A stretch of DNA of 64,000 bases from Halomarina ordinaria (GTDB taxonomy: Archaea > Halobacteriota > Halobacteria > Halobacteriales > Haloarculaceae): assembly GCF_030553305.1 (NCBI RefSeq), contig NZ_JARRAH010000001.1, positions 744,001 to 808,000 on the forward strand, read 5' to 3'. The translations under genes were made by a program, and so were the position numbers. Within the stretch, counting starts at the first letter, position 1, and each line of letters begins with the position of its first letter. Below, one piece after another: positions 32,929-42,218 of the stretch. Below the pieces are notes generated by a model. That model was not told the DNA's origin. It ran no database searches and was given only the letters and a program-made list of their open reading frames with translations.

Positions 32929-33729
32929 CTACGGCCGACGTCCGTCGAGTCGCTCGTGGAGGGTCGCCTCGACGTCGTCCGGGTCCGCCACGTCGGAGAG
33001 CGCACAGTGAAACGACGTCCCTGGGAGCCGTCGCCGGAGGACGAGTTCCTCGCTCGTGCGCTCGACACCGGTAAAGCGCGACCACGGGAGGTACACCGAC
33101 CGGACGGCCCCGAACGGCCGGACGACGATGCCGCCTTCGAGGGCGGTGTAGCGGACGCTCCGTCCAGTGCTGTAGGCGGAGCCGACGAACCCGCCCCCGA
33201 GGCTCGCCAGCAGTGAGCCACCGACGTCCGCGAGGTCGCGAGCGAGGAACCACGTCGCGACTCCGGCGACGATGCAGCCAACGCCGAGAGCGACGAACCC
33301 GACGCGCTGCCATCGACGCCGTGTCCGGGTCGGCCCGCCGGTCCACTCGACGAGGACGGACTGGTTCGCCATCCGGTCGGCCGCGTATCGATTGTCGGCG
33401 GCGACGAGGACGGCGAGTCCCGCGCCCCCCGTCGCGGCGAGGCCGAGGAGGACCGAGAGCGAACCCCGGAGGACCGAACCGGACACGAGCGCGTCGAACA
33501 TCCAGACGACGATGGCGGCCGTCGGGAGGACGACGAGCGCGAGGTGCAGGCGCGTCCGGGCGAGGACGGGAGCGAGGTCGTATCGCACCGCCGCGAGTGA
33601 GAGGATGGCGCCGACGGCGAGGGCGAGTACCGGCCCTCGGGGGACGAGCGATGGCGCGACGAGGGTGCCGACCGCGAAGGTACCCCACGCGCCGAGCGCG
33701 AGGGGGAAGCGGAGGGGAGGGCGATTCAC
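32929..33729 (-). CDS. Membrane protein with PH-like C-terminal domain, unknown function
   Basis: A 266-residue membrane protein. About five hydrophobic segments (for example LALVVLPTAAIVVWMFDALV, and ASLGGGFVGSAYSTG late in the chain) precede a soluble C-terminal part with VRYTALEGGIVVRPFGAVRS and PWSRFTGVERTSEELVLRR, which resembles the bacterial PH fold. I do not recognise a named family. It sits next to the M24 peptidase gene on the same strand with a 31-base gap. Haloarchaeal specificity is likely. Confidence 0.7.
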   Translation of the reverse strand: MNRPPLRFPLALGAWGTFAVGTLVAPSLVPRGPVLALAVGAILSLAAVRYDLAPVLARTRLHLALVVLPTAAIVVWMFDALVSGSVLRGSLSVLLGLAATGGAGLAVLVAADNRYAADRMANQSVLVEWTGGPTRTRRRWQRVGFVALGVGCIVAGVATWFLARDLADVGGSLLASLGGGFVGSAYSTGRSVRYTALEGGIVVRPFGAVRSVYLPWSRFTGVERTSEELVLRRRLPGTSFHCALSDVADPDDVEATLHERLDGRRP

Positions 33730-33760
33730 GACGGGCGTTCGACCCGCCGGGAGAAAGTTC

Positions 33761-34933
33761 TTACTCGACGACCAGTTCGCGGGGGTAGTCGGTGAGGTTC
33801 TCGTAGCCGTCCTCGGTGACGACGACGATGTCCTCGATGCGGACGCCGCCGACGTCGGGGTCGTAGAGGCCCGGTTCGACGGTGATGACCATGCCCGGTT
33901 CGAGGTCGCCGCCGCCGGGGCCGAGGCTCGGGCGCTCGTGGATGTCGAGGCCGACGCCGTGGCCCGTCGAGTGGATGAAGCCCGTCTCCGTGGTCGGGTC
34001 GTCGCGGAGGGTCGGCTCGCCGGCCGCCTCGTAGACGTCGCAGACGGCGTCGTGGACGTCCGCGCCGGTCGCGCCGGGTTCGACGGCGGCGAGGGCGGCC
34101 TCCAGCGCCTCCTCGGTGAGGTCGTACCACGCCCGGACCTCGTCGCTCGGCGTCCCCTTCACGAACGTCCGGGTCATGTCGGCGAAGTACTTCGACTCCT
34201 TGTCGCGGGGGAAGACGTCGACGATGACGGGTTCGTCGGCGTAGAGGGGGCCGTTGCCCCGGTCGTGGGGGTCCGCGGCCGCCGCGCCGCAGGCGACGAT
34301 GCTCTCCTCCAGCGCGTAGCCCTCCCGGAGGAGCGCGATCTCCATCTCGCGCCTGACGCGCTCGCTGGTGAGCGCCTCACCGTCGTGGACGAGGACGCCG
34401 TCTTCGACGCTCGCCTCCCGGACGAGTTCCTCCGCGCGGGCGAGCGCGCGCTCGTTCGCGCGCTGGGTGGCCCGGACGAAGTCGAGTTCCGCCTCGGTCT
34501 TGGTCGCGCGGATGTCGGTGACGACTCCCTCCGTCTCGGCGGTCACGGAGACGTCGAGGTCGCGCAGACCGTCGGCGACGGCGAGGGGGAAGCGGCCGGG
34601 GACGGCCACGGCGTCGACGCCGCGCTCCGCGAGGAACTCGGCGATGACGCGGTGGCCGGCCTCCACGTGACCGTACTCCTCGCGCTTCGCGCCGTAGTCG
34701 AAGTCGGCGTGGCGGACGACGTCCTCGGTCGGGGCCTCGCGTCGCGCGCGGCCGTACTCCAGGCTGGAGACGAGCAGGTGGCGCTCGCCGTCGTAGAGGG
34801 TCACGTACGGGTCGGGCGCGTCGAACCCGGAGAGGTAGCGCTGGGTCGAGTCCTCGCCGTCCGCGTGGACGAGGTAGCCGTCGAACCCGCCGTCGTCGAG
34901 GAAGTCGTCGAGTGCCGAGAGGTCGGGGTCCAT
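33761..34933 (-). CDS. M24-family metallopeptidase (Xaa-Pro peptidase-like)
   Basis: Metal-dependent peptidase of the pita-bread fold, 390 residues. The N-terminal domain (about 1-150) is the creatinase-like part; the catalytic part begins near residue 160. Metal ligands are seen in VIVDVFPRDKESKYFADMTR (two Asp), IHSTGHGVGLDIHERPSL (His), MVITVEPGLYDPDVGG (Glu) and VRIEDIVVVTEDG (Glu). It probably removes N-terminal residues before Pro or acts as an Xaa-Pro dipeptidase. The start MDPDLSALDDF follows an AT-poor gap. Confidence 0.9.
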   Translation of the reverse strand: MDPDLSALDDFLDDGGFDGYLVHADGEDSTQRYLSGFDAPDPYVTLYDGERHLLVSSLEYGRARREAPTEDVVRHADFDYGAKREEYGHVEAGHRVIAEFLAERGVDAVAVPGRFPLAVADGLRDLDVSVTAETEGVVTDIRATKTEAELDFVRATQRANERALARAEELVREASVEDGVLVHDGEALTSERVRREMEIALLREGYALEESIVACGAAAADPHDRGNGPLYADEPVIVDVFPRDKESKYFADMTRTFVKGTPSDEVRAWYDLTEEALEAALAAVEPGATGADVHDAVCDVYEAAGEPTLRDDPTTETGFIHSTGHGVGLDIHERPSLGPGGGDLEPGMVITVEPGLYDPDVGGVRIEDIVVVTEDGYENLTDYPRELVVE

Positions 34934-34964
34934 GTGGGAGGCTCCGACCGGGCGGTGGAAAACC

Positions 34965-35219
34965 CTACCGAGAGTCGGCCGAATCGTCCGACCCCTCGTG
35001 CTCGCGGACGACGCGGCGCTCGCCGTCGGGGTCGTCGCCCGCGTAGCGATAGACGACGCCCGACTCCTCGTCCTCGGTCGCCCGGTGGGAGCCGTCGCAG
35101 AAGGGGAACTCGCGGGAGAGTCCGCAGCGACAGACGGCGACGTCGCCCTTCTCCTCGTCGATGTCCTCGGGGGTGAGGATACGCGGACCGTGTGCGGTGT
35201 GTGTGACGTCGCGGGCCAT
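34965..35219 (-). CDS. CDGSH iron-sulfur domain protein
   Basis: An 84-residue protein with a single CDGSH domain, AVCRCGLSREFPFCDGSHRA, which binds a 2Fe-2S cluster through three Cys and one His. The N-terminal MARDVTHTAHGPRILTPEDI and an acidic C-terminal tail are extra. It probably acts in electron transfer or iron-sulfur handling. It lies 31 bases from the M24 peptidase and is divergent from the ion channel gene. Confidence 0.9.
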   Translation of the reverse strand: MARDVTHTAHGPRILTPEDIDEEKGDVAVCRCGLSREFPFCDGSHRATEDEESGVVYRYAGDDPDGERRVVREHEGSDDSADSR

Positions 35220-35303
35220 GGGGGAGCGTGGGCGGCGGGGGCGAAAACGGTTGGGCCGGAGCGAGTGGAACCACTTTACCGCCCGCGGCGGAATAGAGAG
35301 GCG

Positions 35304-36935
35304 ATGGACACGTGGCAGCGCCGGACGGTGCGGTACTCGCTGTGGCTCTTCGCCGTCATCCTCCTCTACGCGGTCGGCTACTACTCCGGGATGCGGGTGT
35401 TCGAGGGCGACCCGAAGACGTTCCTCCACGCGTTGCAGGTCGTCGTCGAGACGTTCACCACGACGGGGTTCGGCTCCGACGCGCCGTGGGAGAGCTGGCA
35501 GATGAACCTCTTCGTCATCGTCATGGACCTGACGGGCGTGGCACTCATCTTCCTCGCGCTGCCGGTCCTGGTCTTCCCGGCGCTCGAAGAGAGCCTCGCC
35601 ACGGCCGCTCCCACCGGCGTCGACGGGTTCACCGACCACGTCGTCGTCGCCGGCTACACCGCCCGCGTGCGGGCGCTCGTCGACGAACTCGAACGACGGG
35701 GTATCGAGTACGTGGTGGTCGAACCCGACCGCGACCGGGCCGCGGACGTCCACGAGTCGGGGACGACCGTCGTCCACGGCGACCCGGAGAGCGTCGCGGT
35801 CTGTCGCGAGCGCGTCCACCTGCCGGACGCCCGTGCGCTCGTCGCCGACGTGGACGACGAGACCAACGCCAGCGTCGCCCTCACCGCGAAGCAGGTCTGT
35901 GACGTGCCGGTCGTCACGTTCGTCGAGGACCCCGACCTCGCGGAGTACCAGCGCCTCGCCGGGAGCGACCAGGTGCTCTCGCCCCGCCAACTCGTCGGCA
36001 GGAGCCTGGCGACGAAGGTGACGGCGGGGCTCTCTCGCGACCTGGGTGGGGCCGTCGAGATCGCGGACGACTTCGACATCGTCGAACTCCCGGTACAGGC
36101 GGGGAGCGACCTCACGGGCGTCACCGTCGCCGCGAGCGGCATCAGCGAGCGGACCGGCGCGAACGTCATCGGCGCGTGGTTCCGCGGCGAGTTCGTCACG
36201 CCGCCGTCGCCGGAGGCGTACATCGACGAACAGACCATCCTCCTCGTCGCGGGCAACGAACGCCAACTCGAACGGCTGAAACGCCTCACCCTCTCGGAGC
36301 AGCGCCGCCTCCGGCGCGGACGCGTCATCGTCGCCGGGTACGGGATGGTCGGGTCGACCGTGGCGGGTGCGCTCGAGGACGCCGACGTCCCCTGTCTCAC
36401 GCTCGACCGGACGGACATGCCGGGGGTCGACGTCGTCGGCGACGTGACCGACGGCGACGTGCTCGAGGAGGCGTCGCTCTCGGAGGCGAGCACGGTCATC
36501 CTGACGCTCCCGGACGACACGACCACGGTGTTCGCGACGCTCGTCGTCCGCGACCTCGCCCCGGACGTGGAGATACTCGCCCGGGCGGACAGCCCCGAGA
36601 GCGTCGAGAAACTCTACCGCGCCGGGGCGGACTACGTCCTCTCGCTGGCCGTCGTCAGCGGGCGGATGCTCGCCTCCACCCTCCTCGGCGAGGAGGTGGT
36701 CACCTACGACCAGCAGGTCGAGATCGTCCGCACCGAACCGGGACCGCTGGCCGGCCGGACGCTCGGGGACGCGGACGTCCGCGCCCGGACCGGGTGTACG
36801 GTCGTCGCCGTCGAGCGAGACGGTGAGATGCGCACCGAACTCGGTCCGGACTTCGAACTCAGGGAGGGCGACGACCTCGTCGTCACCGGGACCGACGCCG
36901 CCGTCAGCGAGTTCTCGCAGTGGGTCGAGGGGTGA
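35304..36935 (+). CDS. RCK-gated ion channel-like protein
   Basis: A 543-residue two-helix channel with cytoplasmic RCK (TrkA) domains. The first membrane helix is about residues 9-29, the pore loop and filter region FTTTGFGSDAP about residues 51-61, and the second helix 67-95. The filter is TTGFG rather than the usual TVGYG, so ion selectivity may be altered. RCK1 starts near 110 (DHVVVAGYTARVRALVDELE), RCK2 near 347 (GRVIVAGYGMVGSTVAGALE), each with a Rossmann GxGxxG-like motif, then a TrkA-C domain. It probably binds NAD or Ca2+ at the RCK part. MthK-like in plan. Confidence 0.88.
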   Translation: MDTWQRRTVRYSLWLFAVILLYAVGYYSGMRVFEGDPKTFLHALQVVVETFTTTGFGSDAPWESWQMNLFVIVMDLTGVALIFLALPVLVFPALEESLATAAPTGVDGFTDHVVVAGYTARVRALVDELERRGIEYVVVEPDRDRAADVHESGTTVVHGDPESVAVCRERVHLPDARALVADVDDETNASVALTAKQVCDVPVVTFVEDPDLAEYQRLAGSDQVLSPRQLVGRSLATKVTAGLSRDLGGAVEIADDFDIVELPVQAGSDLTGVTVAASGISERTGANVIGAWFRGEFVTPPSPEAYIDEQTILLVAGNERQLERLKRLTLSEQRRLRRGRVIVAGYGMVGSTVAGALEDADVPCLTLDRTDMPGVDVVGDVTDGDVLEEASLSEASTVILTLPDDTTTVFATLVVRDLAPDVEILARADSPESVEKLYRAGADYVLSLAVVSGRMLASTLLGEEVVTYDQQVEIVRTEPGPLAGRTLGDADVRARTGCTVVAVERDGEMRTELGPDFELREGDDLVVTGTDAAVSEFSQWVEG

Positions 36936-36953
36936 CTATGACTGTGACTATGA

Positions 36954-37544
36954 CTAGCGAAGCCACAGCGCCGTCGTCGCCGTCCACACGCCGACGACGA
37001 GGGCGCCGACGCTCTCGGGGAGCGCGAGCCCCGGGGCCACGTCGGTGAACGCCGCCGCCCAAATCGCCCACGCGGCGAGGTTGAGGACGCCGAGCGCCGC
37101 CGTCACGAGGCCACGAGCGCGGTCGCCCGCGAGGGCGTTGCCTCCCCCGTAGACCCACAGCGAGAGCGAGAGGAGCAGGTAGAACGCGACGGCGAAGGGC
37201 CCGTGCAGGTCGGTCCCGATGGGGAAGGCGCCCACGCCGGCGAGACAGAGCGCGTCGAGCGCGAAGACGGCCGCCCCGGCGCGTTCGAGGCGGTTGCGCC
37301 CCCGCGTCCACACCCGGTAGGCGAACGGGAGCGCGAGCAACCCTCCCAGAATCAACCCACCGTTGAACAGCCACTCCGTCGGTGCTCCGGGAGCCCCGAG
37401 GTCCGAGAGGGCGCTCCCGGTCCAGGTGAACGACGGCGAGCGGAGGGTGGCGAGCGCGATGGCACCGAGGGCGACGACGGGCGCGAGCAGACCGCCGGCG
37501 ATGCCCGGGTCGACGCGCCCCGACCGGTTCGTGTCAGCACTCAT
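36954..37544 (-). CDS. DUF998-family membrane protein
   Basis: A 196-residue membrane protein with six predicted helices. The pattern GLLAPVVALGAIALATLRSP, WTGSALSDLGAPGAPTEWLF and GGLILGGLLALPFAYRVWTR is the DUF998 core; later come FPIGTDLHGPFAVAFYLLLS, with a His, and WVYGGGNALAGDRARG. Function is unknown. It is convergent with the ion channel gene, 18 bases apart. Confidence 0.82.
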   Translation of the reverse strand: MSADTNRSGRVDPGIAGGLLAPVVALGAIALATLRSPSFTWTGSALSDLGAPGAPTEWLFNGGLILGGLLALPFAYRVWTRGRNRLERAGAAVFALDALCLAGVGAFPIGTDLHGPFAVAFYLLLSLSLWVYGGGNALAGDRARGLVTAALGVLNLAAWAIWAAAFTDVAPGLALPESVGALVVGVWTATTALWLR

Positions 37545-37649
37545 ACCACTGGTTCCGCGTGAGTGTCGAAAAGCGTTGGGTCGGCGGGGGTGACGGTCGG
37601 GGGCGGTGTGGGGCGTGGGGTTTAGTCGGCGGCCCGTGGGGAGGAGGGT

Positions 37650-37994
37650 ATGGGACTGGTGTTCTTTCGAACCGCCGCGCTCGATTCGATAGTCGCGTTC
37701 TACACCGAGGTCGTCGGCGCGCGCGTGTGGCACGAACAGCCCGACTGCACTATCCTCGAACACGAAGCCGGCGGGCACGTCGTCGGGTTCTGTGCGAGCG
37801 ACGACGGGAGGGCGGAGACCTGCGGGACGCTCACCTTCGTCCACGACGACCGGGCGGGCGTCGACGCCGCCTACGAGCGACTGGCGGACCGGGCCGACGG
37901 GCAGCCGCGGTACGACGAGCGCTACGACATCTACCAGTTCTTCGCGGAGGACCCCGAGGGACGGACGGTCGAGGTCCAGACGTTCGAGCACTGA
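37650..37994 (+). CDS. VOC-family (glyoxalase-like) protein
   Basis: A 114-residue single-domain protein of the vicinal oxygen chelate fold. Its MGLVFFRTAALDSIVAFYTE and IYQFFAEDPEGRTVEVQTF match the two beta-alpha-beta halves; the Glu in the last block and a His in HEAGGHVV are possible metal ligands. A dimer could form the usual metal site. The substrate is unknown. Confidence 0.85.
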   Translation: MGLVFFRTAALDSIVAFYTEVVGARVWHEQPDCTILEHEAGGHVVGFCASDDGRAETCGTLTFVHDDRAGVDAAYERLADRADGQPRYDERYDIYQFFAEDPEGRTVEVQTFEH

Positions 37995-39506
37995 CTACGG
38001 GTCGTCCGTGAGCGACGCGGTGCGCTCGCGGTGACGCTGTTCGCGGCGGGCGGCGAGCGCGCGGTTCAGGCGCGCCTCGACGGTCCCCCGGAGGGCCTCG
38101 GCGACGGTGGCGTCGATGTCCACCGCGCGCGCGTCGGCGCCGCTCCCGCCCGCGGCGTCGACGAGGAGCGTCGCGAGGTCACGCCGTCGCTGGAACACCG
38201 TCTGGACCGTCGAGACCGTCTGGACGCGGTGGTAGGGGACGACGGTGGTCCGCCGGAGGAAGAAGCCGTTGCGGGTGACGACGTGGTCGTCGAGGAGCGC
38301 GTACCCCCGGGCGCGCCACTTCAGGTGGGCGGCGACGGGGACGAACGGCACCAGCGCGGCCGTCAGCCACCACCGCCCCCAGACGGCGTCGAGGCGCGTC
38401 ACGGCGTAGAACGCGCCGGTCAGGAGCGCGAGACCGATGAGGTACCGAGCGGCGTAGCGCGTCCGCGCTCGTCTCGGGGGGCGCTCGAACGACACCTCGC
38501 CGAGGTCCTCGACCGAGCGCGCGAGCGCCCACACCCGCTCGCGGTCGGCGAAGGGGACCGCCGACTGCGCGCCCTCGGTGTCGCCGGGGGCGTAGCCCGC
38601 CGTCCGGACCGTGAGCGAGGCGTAGCCGCCGAGGCGGGCGAGCGCGTTCGCGTCCACCGTGAGCGACTGCACCTTCGCGAGCGGTATGGTGCCGGTGTAG
38701 CGCTGGAAGAGCCCTCGCTCGTAGCGCAGTTCGTCCGGCCCCCGCGAGAGGCGAAAGCCGTAGTAGTTCGTCGCGGTGACGACGCCGCTGGCGGCGGCCG
38801 CCAGCGCGTAGAGCGCGACGGTCCCGAGCGAGATGGCGACCAGCGGCGAGGTGACCATCGACGACATCGGCATCTCCCCCATCGGTCCGAAGGGGGTGGT
38901 GCTCACGGCGATCGAGGGAACGAGGACGCCCGCCACCACGGAGAAGACGGGGACGAGCCGCAGGTCGAGCGAGACGACGCCGAGCAGGAACAGTTCGCGC
39001 GGCGTGATGGCGAAGACCGTCTCGCGTTCCGGGTGCGTCCCGCGCTCCCCTTCCTCGCGTTCCCCGTTCGCGTCGCCGCGTTTCAGCCGACTGATGTCGT
39101 CCTGCAGCCGGGTCGCCTCCGCGGCCGAGACGTACTGGAGCACGGCCTCCGTCTCGTCGCCACCCGCCGTCTCGAGGCGCACCTCGGTGATACCGAGCAG
39201 TTGCTGGACGACGTTCTGGCTGGTGTCGACGTTCTGGATACGCCGGAGGGGGATGTCGCGCTCGCGTCGCGAGAGGACGCCCGAGCGGATGTCGAAGGTG
39301 TCGTCGGCGAGGTCGTACTCGAAGCGCCGGTAGTACGCCAGCTGGTAGGTCGCCGCCGCGGCGAAGAGGACGACGACGCCGCCGGCGAGCGTGAGGCCGA
39401 CGCGCTCGTCGAGTTGCGAGGTGAGCGCGACGACGACCACCGCCCACAGCAGGCGGGCCGTCGAGGCGCCGGCGCGGTAGGGGACCGACCGGGGGTCGAG
39501 GCGCAC
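37995..39506 (-). CDS. PH-domain membrane protein (YdbT-like), large subunit
   Basis: A 503-residue membrane protein with several bacterial PH (bPH2/YdbS-YdbT) domains separated by pairs of helices. The first PH has FEYDLADDTFDIRSGVLSRR and IPLRRIQNVDTSQNVVQQLL; the second has NYYGFRLSRGPDELRYERGL and IPLAKVQSLTVDANALA; the third has YALLDDHVVTRNGFFLRRTT and VPYHRVQTVSTVQTVFQ. The GTG start is one base from the upstream gene's stop. It probably works with the small PH protein next to it at the membrane, but the process is not known. Confidence 0.85.
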   Translation of the reverse strand: MRLDPRSVPYRAGASTARLLWAVVVVALTSQLDERVGLTLAGGVVVLFAAAATYQLAYYRRFEYDLADDTFDIRSGVLSRRERDIPLRRIQNVDTSQNVVQQLLGITEVRLETAGGDETEAVLQYVSAAEATRLQDDISRLKRGDANGEREEGERGTHPERETVFAITPRELFLLGVVSLDLRLVPVFSVVAGVLVPSIAVSTTPFGPMGEMPMSSMVTSPLVAISLGTVALYALAAAASGVVTATNYYGFRLSRGPDELRYERGLFQRYTGTIPLAKVQSLTVDANALARLGGYASLTVRTAGYAPGDTEGAQSAVPFADRERVWALARSVEDLGEVSFERPPRRARTRYAARYLIGLALLTGAFYAVTRLDAVWGRWWLTAALVPFVPVAAHLKWRARGYALLDDHVVTRNGFFLRRTTVVPYHRVQTVSTVQTVFQRRRDLATLLVDAAGGSGADARAVDIDATVAEALRGTVEARLNRALAARREQRHRERTASLTDDP

Positions 39507-39507
39507 C

Positions 39508-40008
39508 TCAGACCGCCTCCTCGCCCTCCGCGGCGATGGCGAGTCGCTCGAGCCGCGTCTGGAGGTCCGCCGCGTCCCCCGGCGTCAACCCCGGGATGGT
39601 CACGTCGGCGCCGCGAGAGCCGGCCGTGTAGACGACGAGCGTCGCGAGGCCCGTGGCGCGTTCGAGCGGCCCGCGGCGCGTGTCGATGTGCTGGACCCGG
39701 ACGTAGGGGACCACCGTTCGAACCCGGGTGAGGACGCCCCGGTCGAGCGAGAGCGACGACTCGCGGACCCGGTAGGACCACCGGCGGTACCGCAGGTGGG
39801 CGTGGGTCACCCCCAGCGTGACGGCGACGAGAAAGACGAGGGCGGCGGGCCAGAGCAGTCCTTCGAGCGCGTACGCGACGGTGCCGACGACCCCCGCGAC
39901 CACGAGGGCGGTGACGAGCGCCTGGCCGGCCCAGACGAGGCGGACTCGAGAGTCGAGCGCGCGTGTCGGCCCGGTCAGCGGCTGGACGTCCGATTCGAGG
40001 GCCGTCAT
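39508..40008 (-). CDS. PH-domain membrane protein (YdbS-like), small subunit
   Basis: A 166-residue membrane protein with two helices near the N terminus (ALVTALVVAGVVGTVAYALE, and ALVFLVAVTLGVTHAHLRYR) and one bacterial PH domain, WSYRVRESSLSLDRGVLTR followed by VPYVRVQHIDTRRGPLE. It is the first gene of a two-gene operon with the large PH protein, in the order known for YdbS-YdbT pairs. Confidence 0.87.
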   Translation of the reverse strand: MTALESDVQPLTGPTRALDSRVRLVWAGQALVTALVVAGVVGTVAYALEGLLWPAALVFLVAVTLGVTHAHLRYRRWSYRVRESSLSLDRGVLTRVRTVVPYVRVQHIDTRRGPLERATGLATLVVYTAGSRGADVTIPGLTPGDAADLQTRLERLAIAAEGEEAV

Positions 40009-40089
40009 CGGTCGAGAGACGCGCGCGAGGCGTATATAGGTGGGAGACGTGACGACGCGACGGTGCGATGGTGCGCCGGCGCGAGGGCG

Positions 40090-40764
40090 CTACACCCGCC
40101 GGAGCCGTCCCGCTCCGACGTCGACGCCCGGCGAGTAGTGGACCAGCGGGTCGCCGTCGGGGTGCTCGAAGCCGTTGGCCGTGAAGCAGTCGTTACGCCC
40201 GGTCGTCAGGTATCCCGGCCGGAGCGGCCACGGGTCGTGGACGACGTCGCCCGCGAACAGGCGCCCGTCGTCGTTCGCCGTGTAGAAGCGGTAGCGCTCC
40301 GTGAGGAAGTCCGCCAGCGCGCGGTCCTCGACGCGCCCGCCGACGGGCCCGTACGTCCCCTCGAAACCGAGCGAGGGGACGCCGGGGTGGAGCCGGCGGC
40401 TCCGCAGTCGTACCGCCCGGCCGCGACGCTCGTGGCGCATCGCGGCGTAGTAGTACGGGAGGCGGAAGGCGCGGCGGGCGACGGCCACGCCCAGTCGGTC
40501 GTCGGCGTCGAGGTTGAAGAAGTAGATGCCGTCCTTCTCGCCGCCTCGCACGTACGTTCTGAGGTTCAGTTCGGGGAAGGTGAGGCCGACGGGGCACCCC
40601 CGGGGCCGGATGTCCTCCATGCGGAAGCCGACGACGCCGAGCCACGCCCGCCCGTCGAAGGTGTCCGCCTCGAGGCCGTCTGGGAGTCGCTCGTCGACGA
40701 CCGACGGCGCGACGGGCCAGTGGGCGAACAGCGCGTCCCGCCAGCGCATCCTGAGCACCGACAT
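40090..40764 (-). CDS. DUF2071-family protein (YqjF-like)
   Basis: A 224-residue protein. The DUF2071 core is RWRDALFAHWPVAPSVVDER, LPDGLEADTFDGRAWLGVVG, LTFPELNLRTYVRGGEKDGI and YFFNLDADDRLGVAVARRAF, then RLPYYYAAM. Members are small soluble proteins with an unclear ligand-binding role. The ATG at the right end is chosen; a second in-frame Met lies five codons in. Confidence 0.85.
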   Translation of the reverse strand: MSVLRMRWRDALFAHWPVAPSVVDERLPDGLEADTFDGRAWLGVVGFRMEDIRPRGCPVGLTFPELNLRTYVRGGEKDGIYFFNLDADDRLGVAVARRAFRLPYYYAAMRHERRGRAVRLRSRRLHPGVPSLGFEGTYGPVGGRVEDRALADFLTERYRFYTANDDGRLFAGDVVHDPWPLRPGYLTTGRNDCFTANGFEHPDGDPLVHYSPGVDVGAGRLRRV

Positions 40765-40849
40765 ACACGAGGTTGGGAGAGGAGGGGTATCGGACTGTCG
40801 CCCCCGGCAGGCGCGTGGCGGTTTTCGTCGTCGAGCCCCCAGGGAACGC

Positions 40850-41071
40850 ATGGACGTGCCAGCGGACGCCCCCCACCCCTGTCCGGTCTGCGAGACGGTC
40901 TACGACTCCGTCTCGGTCCACGACGCGGGCCTGCTGGTCAACCTCCTCGACAACGCCCGCTACCGGCGGGTCTGTTTCGAACCGGTTCCGGGCCCACGCG
41001 TCCGGTTCTACCACCACACCCACGAGCAGGTGGGCGCGACGGACGAGCGGACGGCGGACACGGGCGACTGA
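40850..41071 (+). CDS. Small CxxC-containing hypothetical protein
   Basis: A 73-residue protein with an N-terminal pair CPVCETVYDSVSVHDAGLL and a His-rich stretch (VRFYHHTHEQVGATDER). A third Cys is in RRVCFEPVPG. It could bind one metal ion, but the ligand set is incomplete for a classical zinc finger. Divergent from the DUF2071 gene. Likely restricted to haloarchaea. Confidence 0.65.
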   Translation: MDVPADAPHPCPVCETVYDSVSVHDAGLLVNLLDNARYRRVCFEPVPGPRVRFYHHTHEQVGATDERTADTGD

Positions 41072-41084
41072 GCCCAGTTCCGGG

Positions 41085-42059
41085 TCAGCTGTGGCCGGAG
41101 ACGCGGACCGGTTCGTAGGGCTCTTCGAGGTACGCGACGTCGCTGTCCGACAGCGAGATGTCGAGGGCCTCGACGGCCTCCTCCAGGTGTTCGACGCTCG
41201 TCGTCCCGACGATGGGGGCGTCGACCGTCTCCTTCGTGAACAGCCACGCGAGGGCTATCTGGGCCATCGTGGCGTCCTCCTCGGCGGCGAGTTCCTGGAC
41301 GCGCTCGTTCACCTCCCGGCCACCCCCCTCGAAGTAGGGGTGGTCCCGGGCGCGCGAGTCGCTCTTGCCGCGGGTGGTCGCGTCGAACTCCTCGTGGGGG
41401 CGGGCGAGGTACCCCCGCGCCAGCGGCGACCACGGGATGACGCCGACGCCCTGCTTCCGGCAGTAGGGGAGCATCTCGCGCTCCTCCTCTCGGTAGAGCA
41501 GGTTGTAGTGGTCCTGCATCGTGAGGAAGCGGTCGAGGCCGAGGCGGTCGGCGGTATGCTGGGCCTCGGCGAACTGGTGGGCCCACATCGAGGAGGCGCC
41601 GACGTACCGCGTCTTCCCGCGTCGGACGGCGTCGTCGAGCGCCCGGAGCGTCTCCTCGATGGGCGTGTCGTCGTCCCAGCGGTGGATCTGGTAGAGGTCG
41701 ACGCCCTCCATCCCGAGGCGGTCGAGGGAGGCGTCGAGTTCCTGCTCGATGGTCTTCCGGGAGAGCCCGCCCGAGTTGGGGTCGTCCTCGTCCATCTGGA
41801 AGTAGACCTTCGTGGCGACGACGCTCTCCTCGCGCCGGCCTTCGAGCGCCTTCCCGAGGACGCGCTCGGACTCGCCGCGCGAGTACATGTTCGCGGTGTC
41901 GAAGAAGTTGATACCGAGGTCGATGGCCCGCTCGACGAGTTCGAGGCCCTCCTCCTCGTCGAGGACCCAGTCGCGCCAGTCGGAGGTGCCGAAGCTCATA
42001 CAACCGAGGCAGATGCGGCTGACCGTCACGCCCGTCTCACCCAGGGTGGTGTACTCCAT
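41085..42059 (-). CDS. Aldo/keto reductase
   Basis: NADP-dependent oxidoreductase of the AKR superfamily, 324 residues. The N-terminal strand is MEYTTLGETGVTVSRICLGC. The catalytic tetrad is expected from FFDTANMYSRGESERVLGKA (Asp and Tyr), VVATKVYFQMDEDDPNSGG (Lys) and LYQIHRWDDDTPIEETL (His). The C-terminal cofactor-binding loop is APIVGTTSVEHLEEAVEALD. Substrate is not defined. A TATA-like ctaaaagc on the plus-strand reading lies about 25-33 bases before the ATG. Confidence 0.92.
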   Translation of the reverse strand: MEYTTLGETGVTVSRICLGCMSFGTSDWRDWVLDEEEGLELVERAIDLGINFFDTANMYSRGESERVLGKALEGRREESVVATKVYFQMDEDDPNSGGLSRKTIEQELDASLDRLGMEGVDLYQIHRWDDDTPIEETLRALDDAVRRGKTRYVGASSMWAHQFAEAQHTADRLGLDRFLTMQDHYNLLYREEEREMLPYCRKQGVGVIPWSPLARGYLARPHEEFDATTRGKSDSRARDHPYFEGGGREVNERVQELAAEEDATMAQIALAWLFTKETVDAPIVGTTSVEHLEEAVEALDISLSDSDVAYLEEPYEPVRVSGHS

Positions 42060-42218
42060 GAGAGCGACTCTCACCGGGGGGCTAAAAGCGTTCACGCGCC
42101 GCGCGACGGACGCCACGGTACGTGACGTGGGCTGGAGCCGACCGTCCGTCACGGGCGGCGAGCGAACCGTCGGGCGAGGACACCGGGGGTTATCCCGGCG
42201 GCCCTCCTCCCGTCGACC

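Noticed and set aside
30737-33688. A very long open frame of over 900 codons spanning the Rsm22-like and tyrA genes
   Set aside because: Only its 3' part is the Rsm22-like methyltransferase. The rest is an Arg-rich out-of-frame reading of tyrA and its upstream neighbour, a common artefact of G+C-rich codons.
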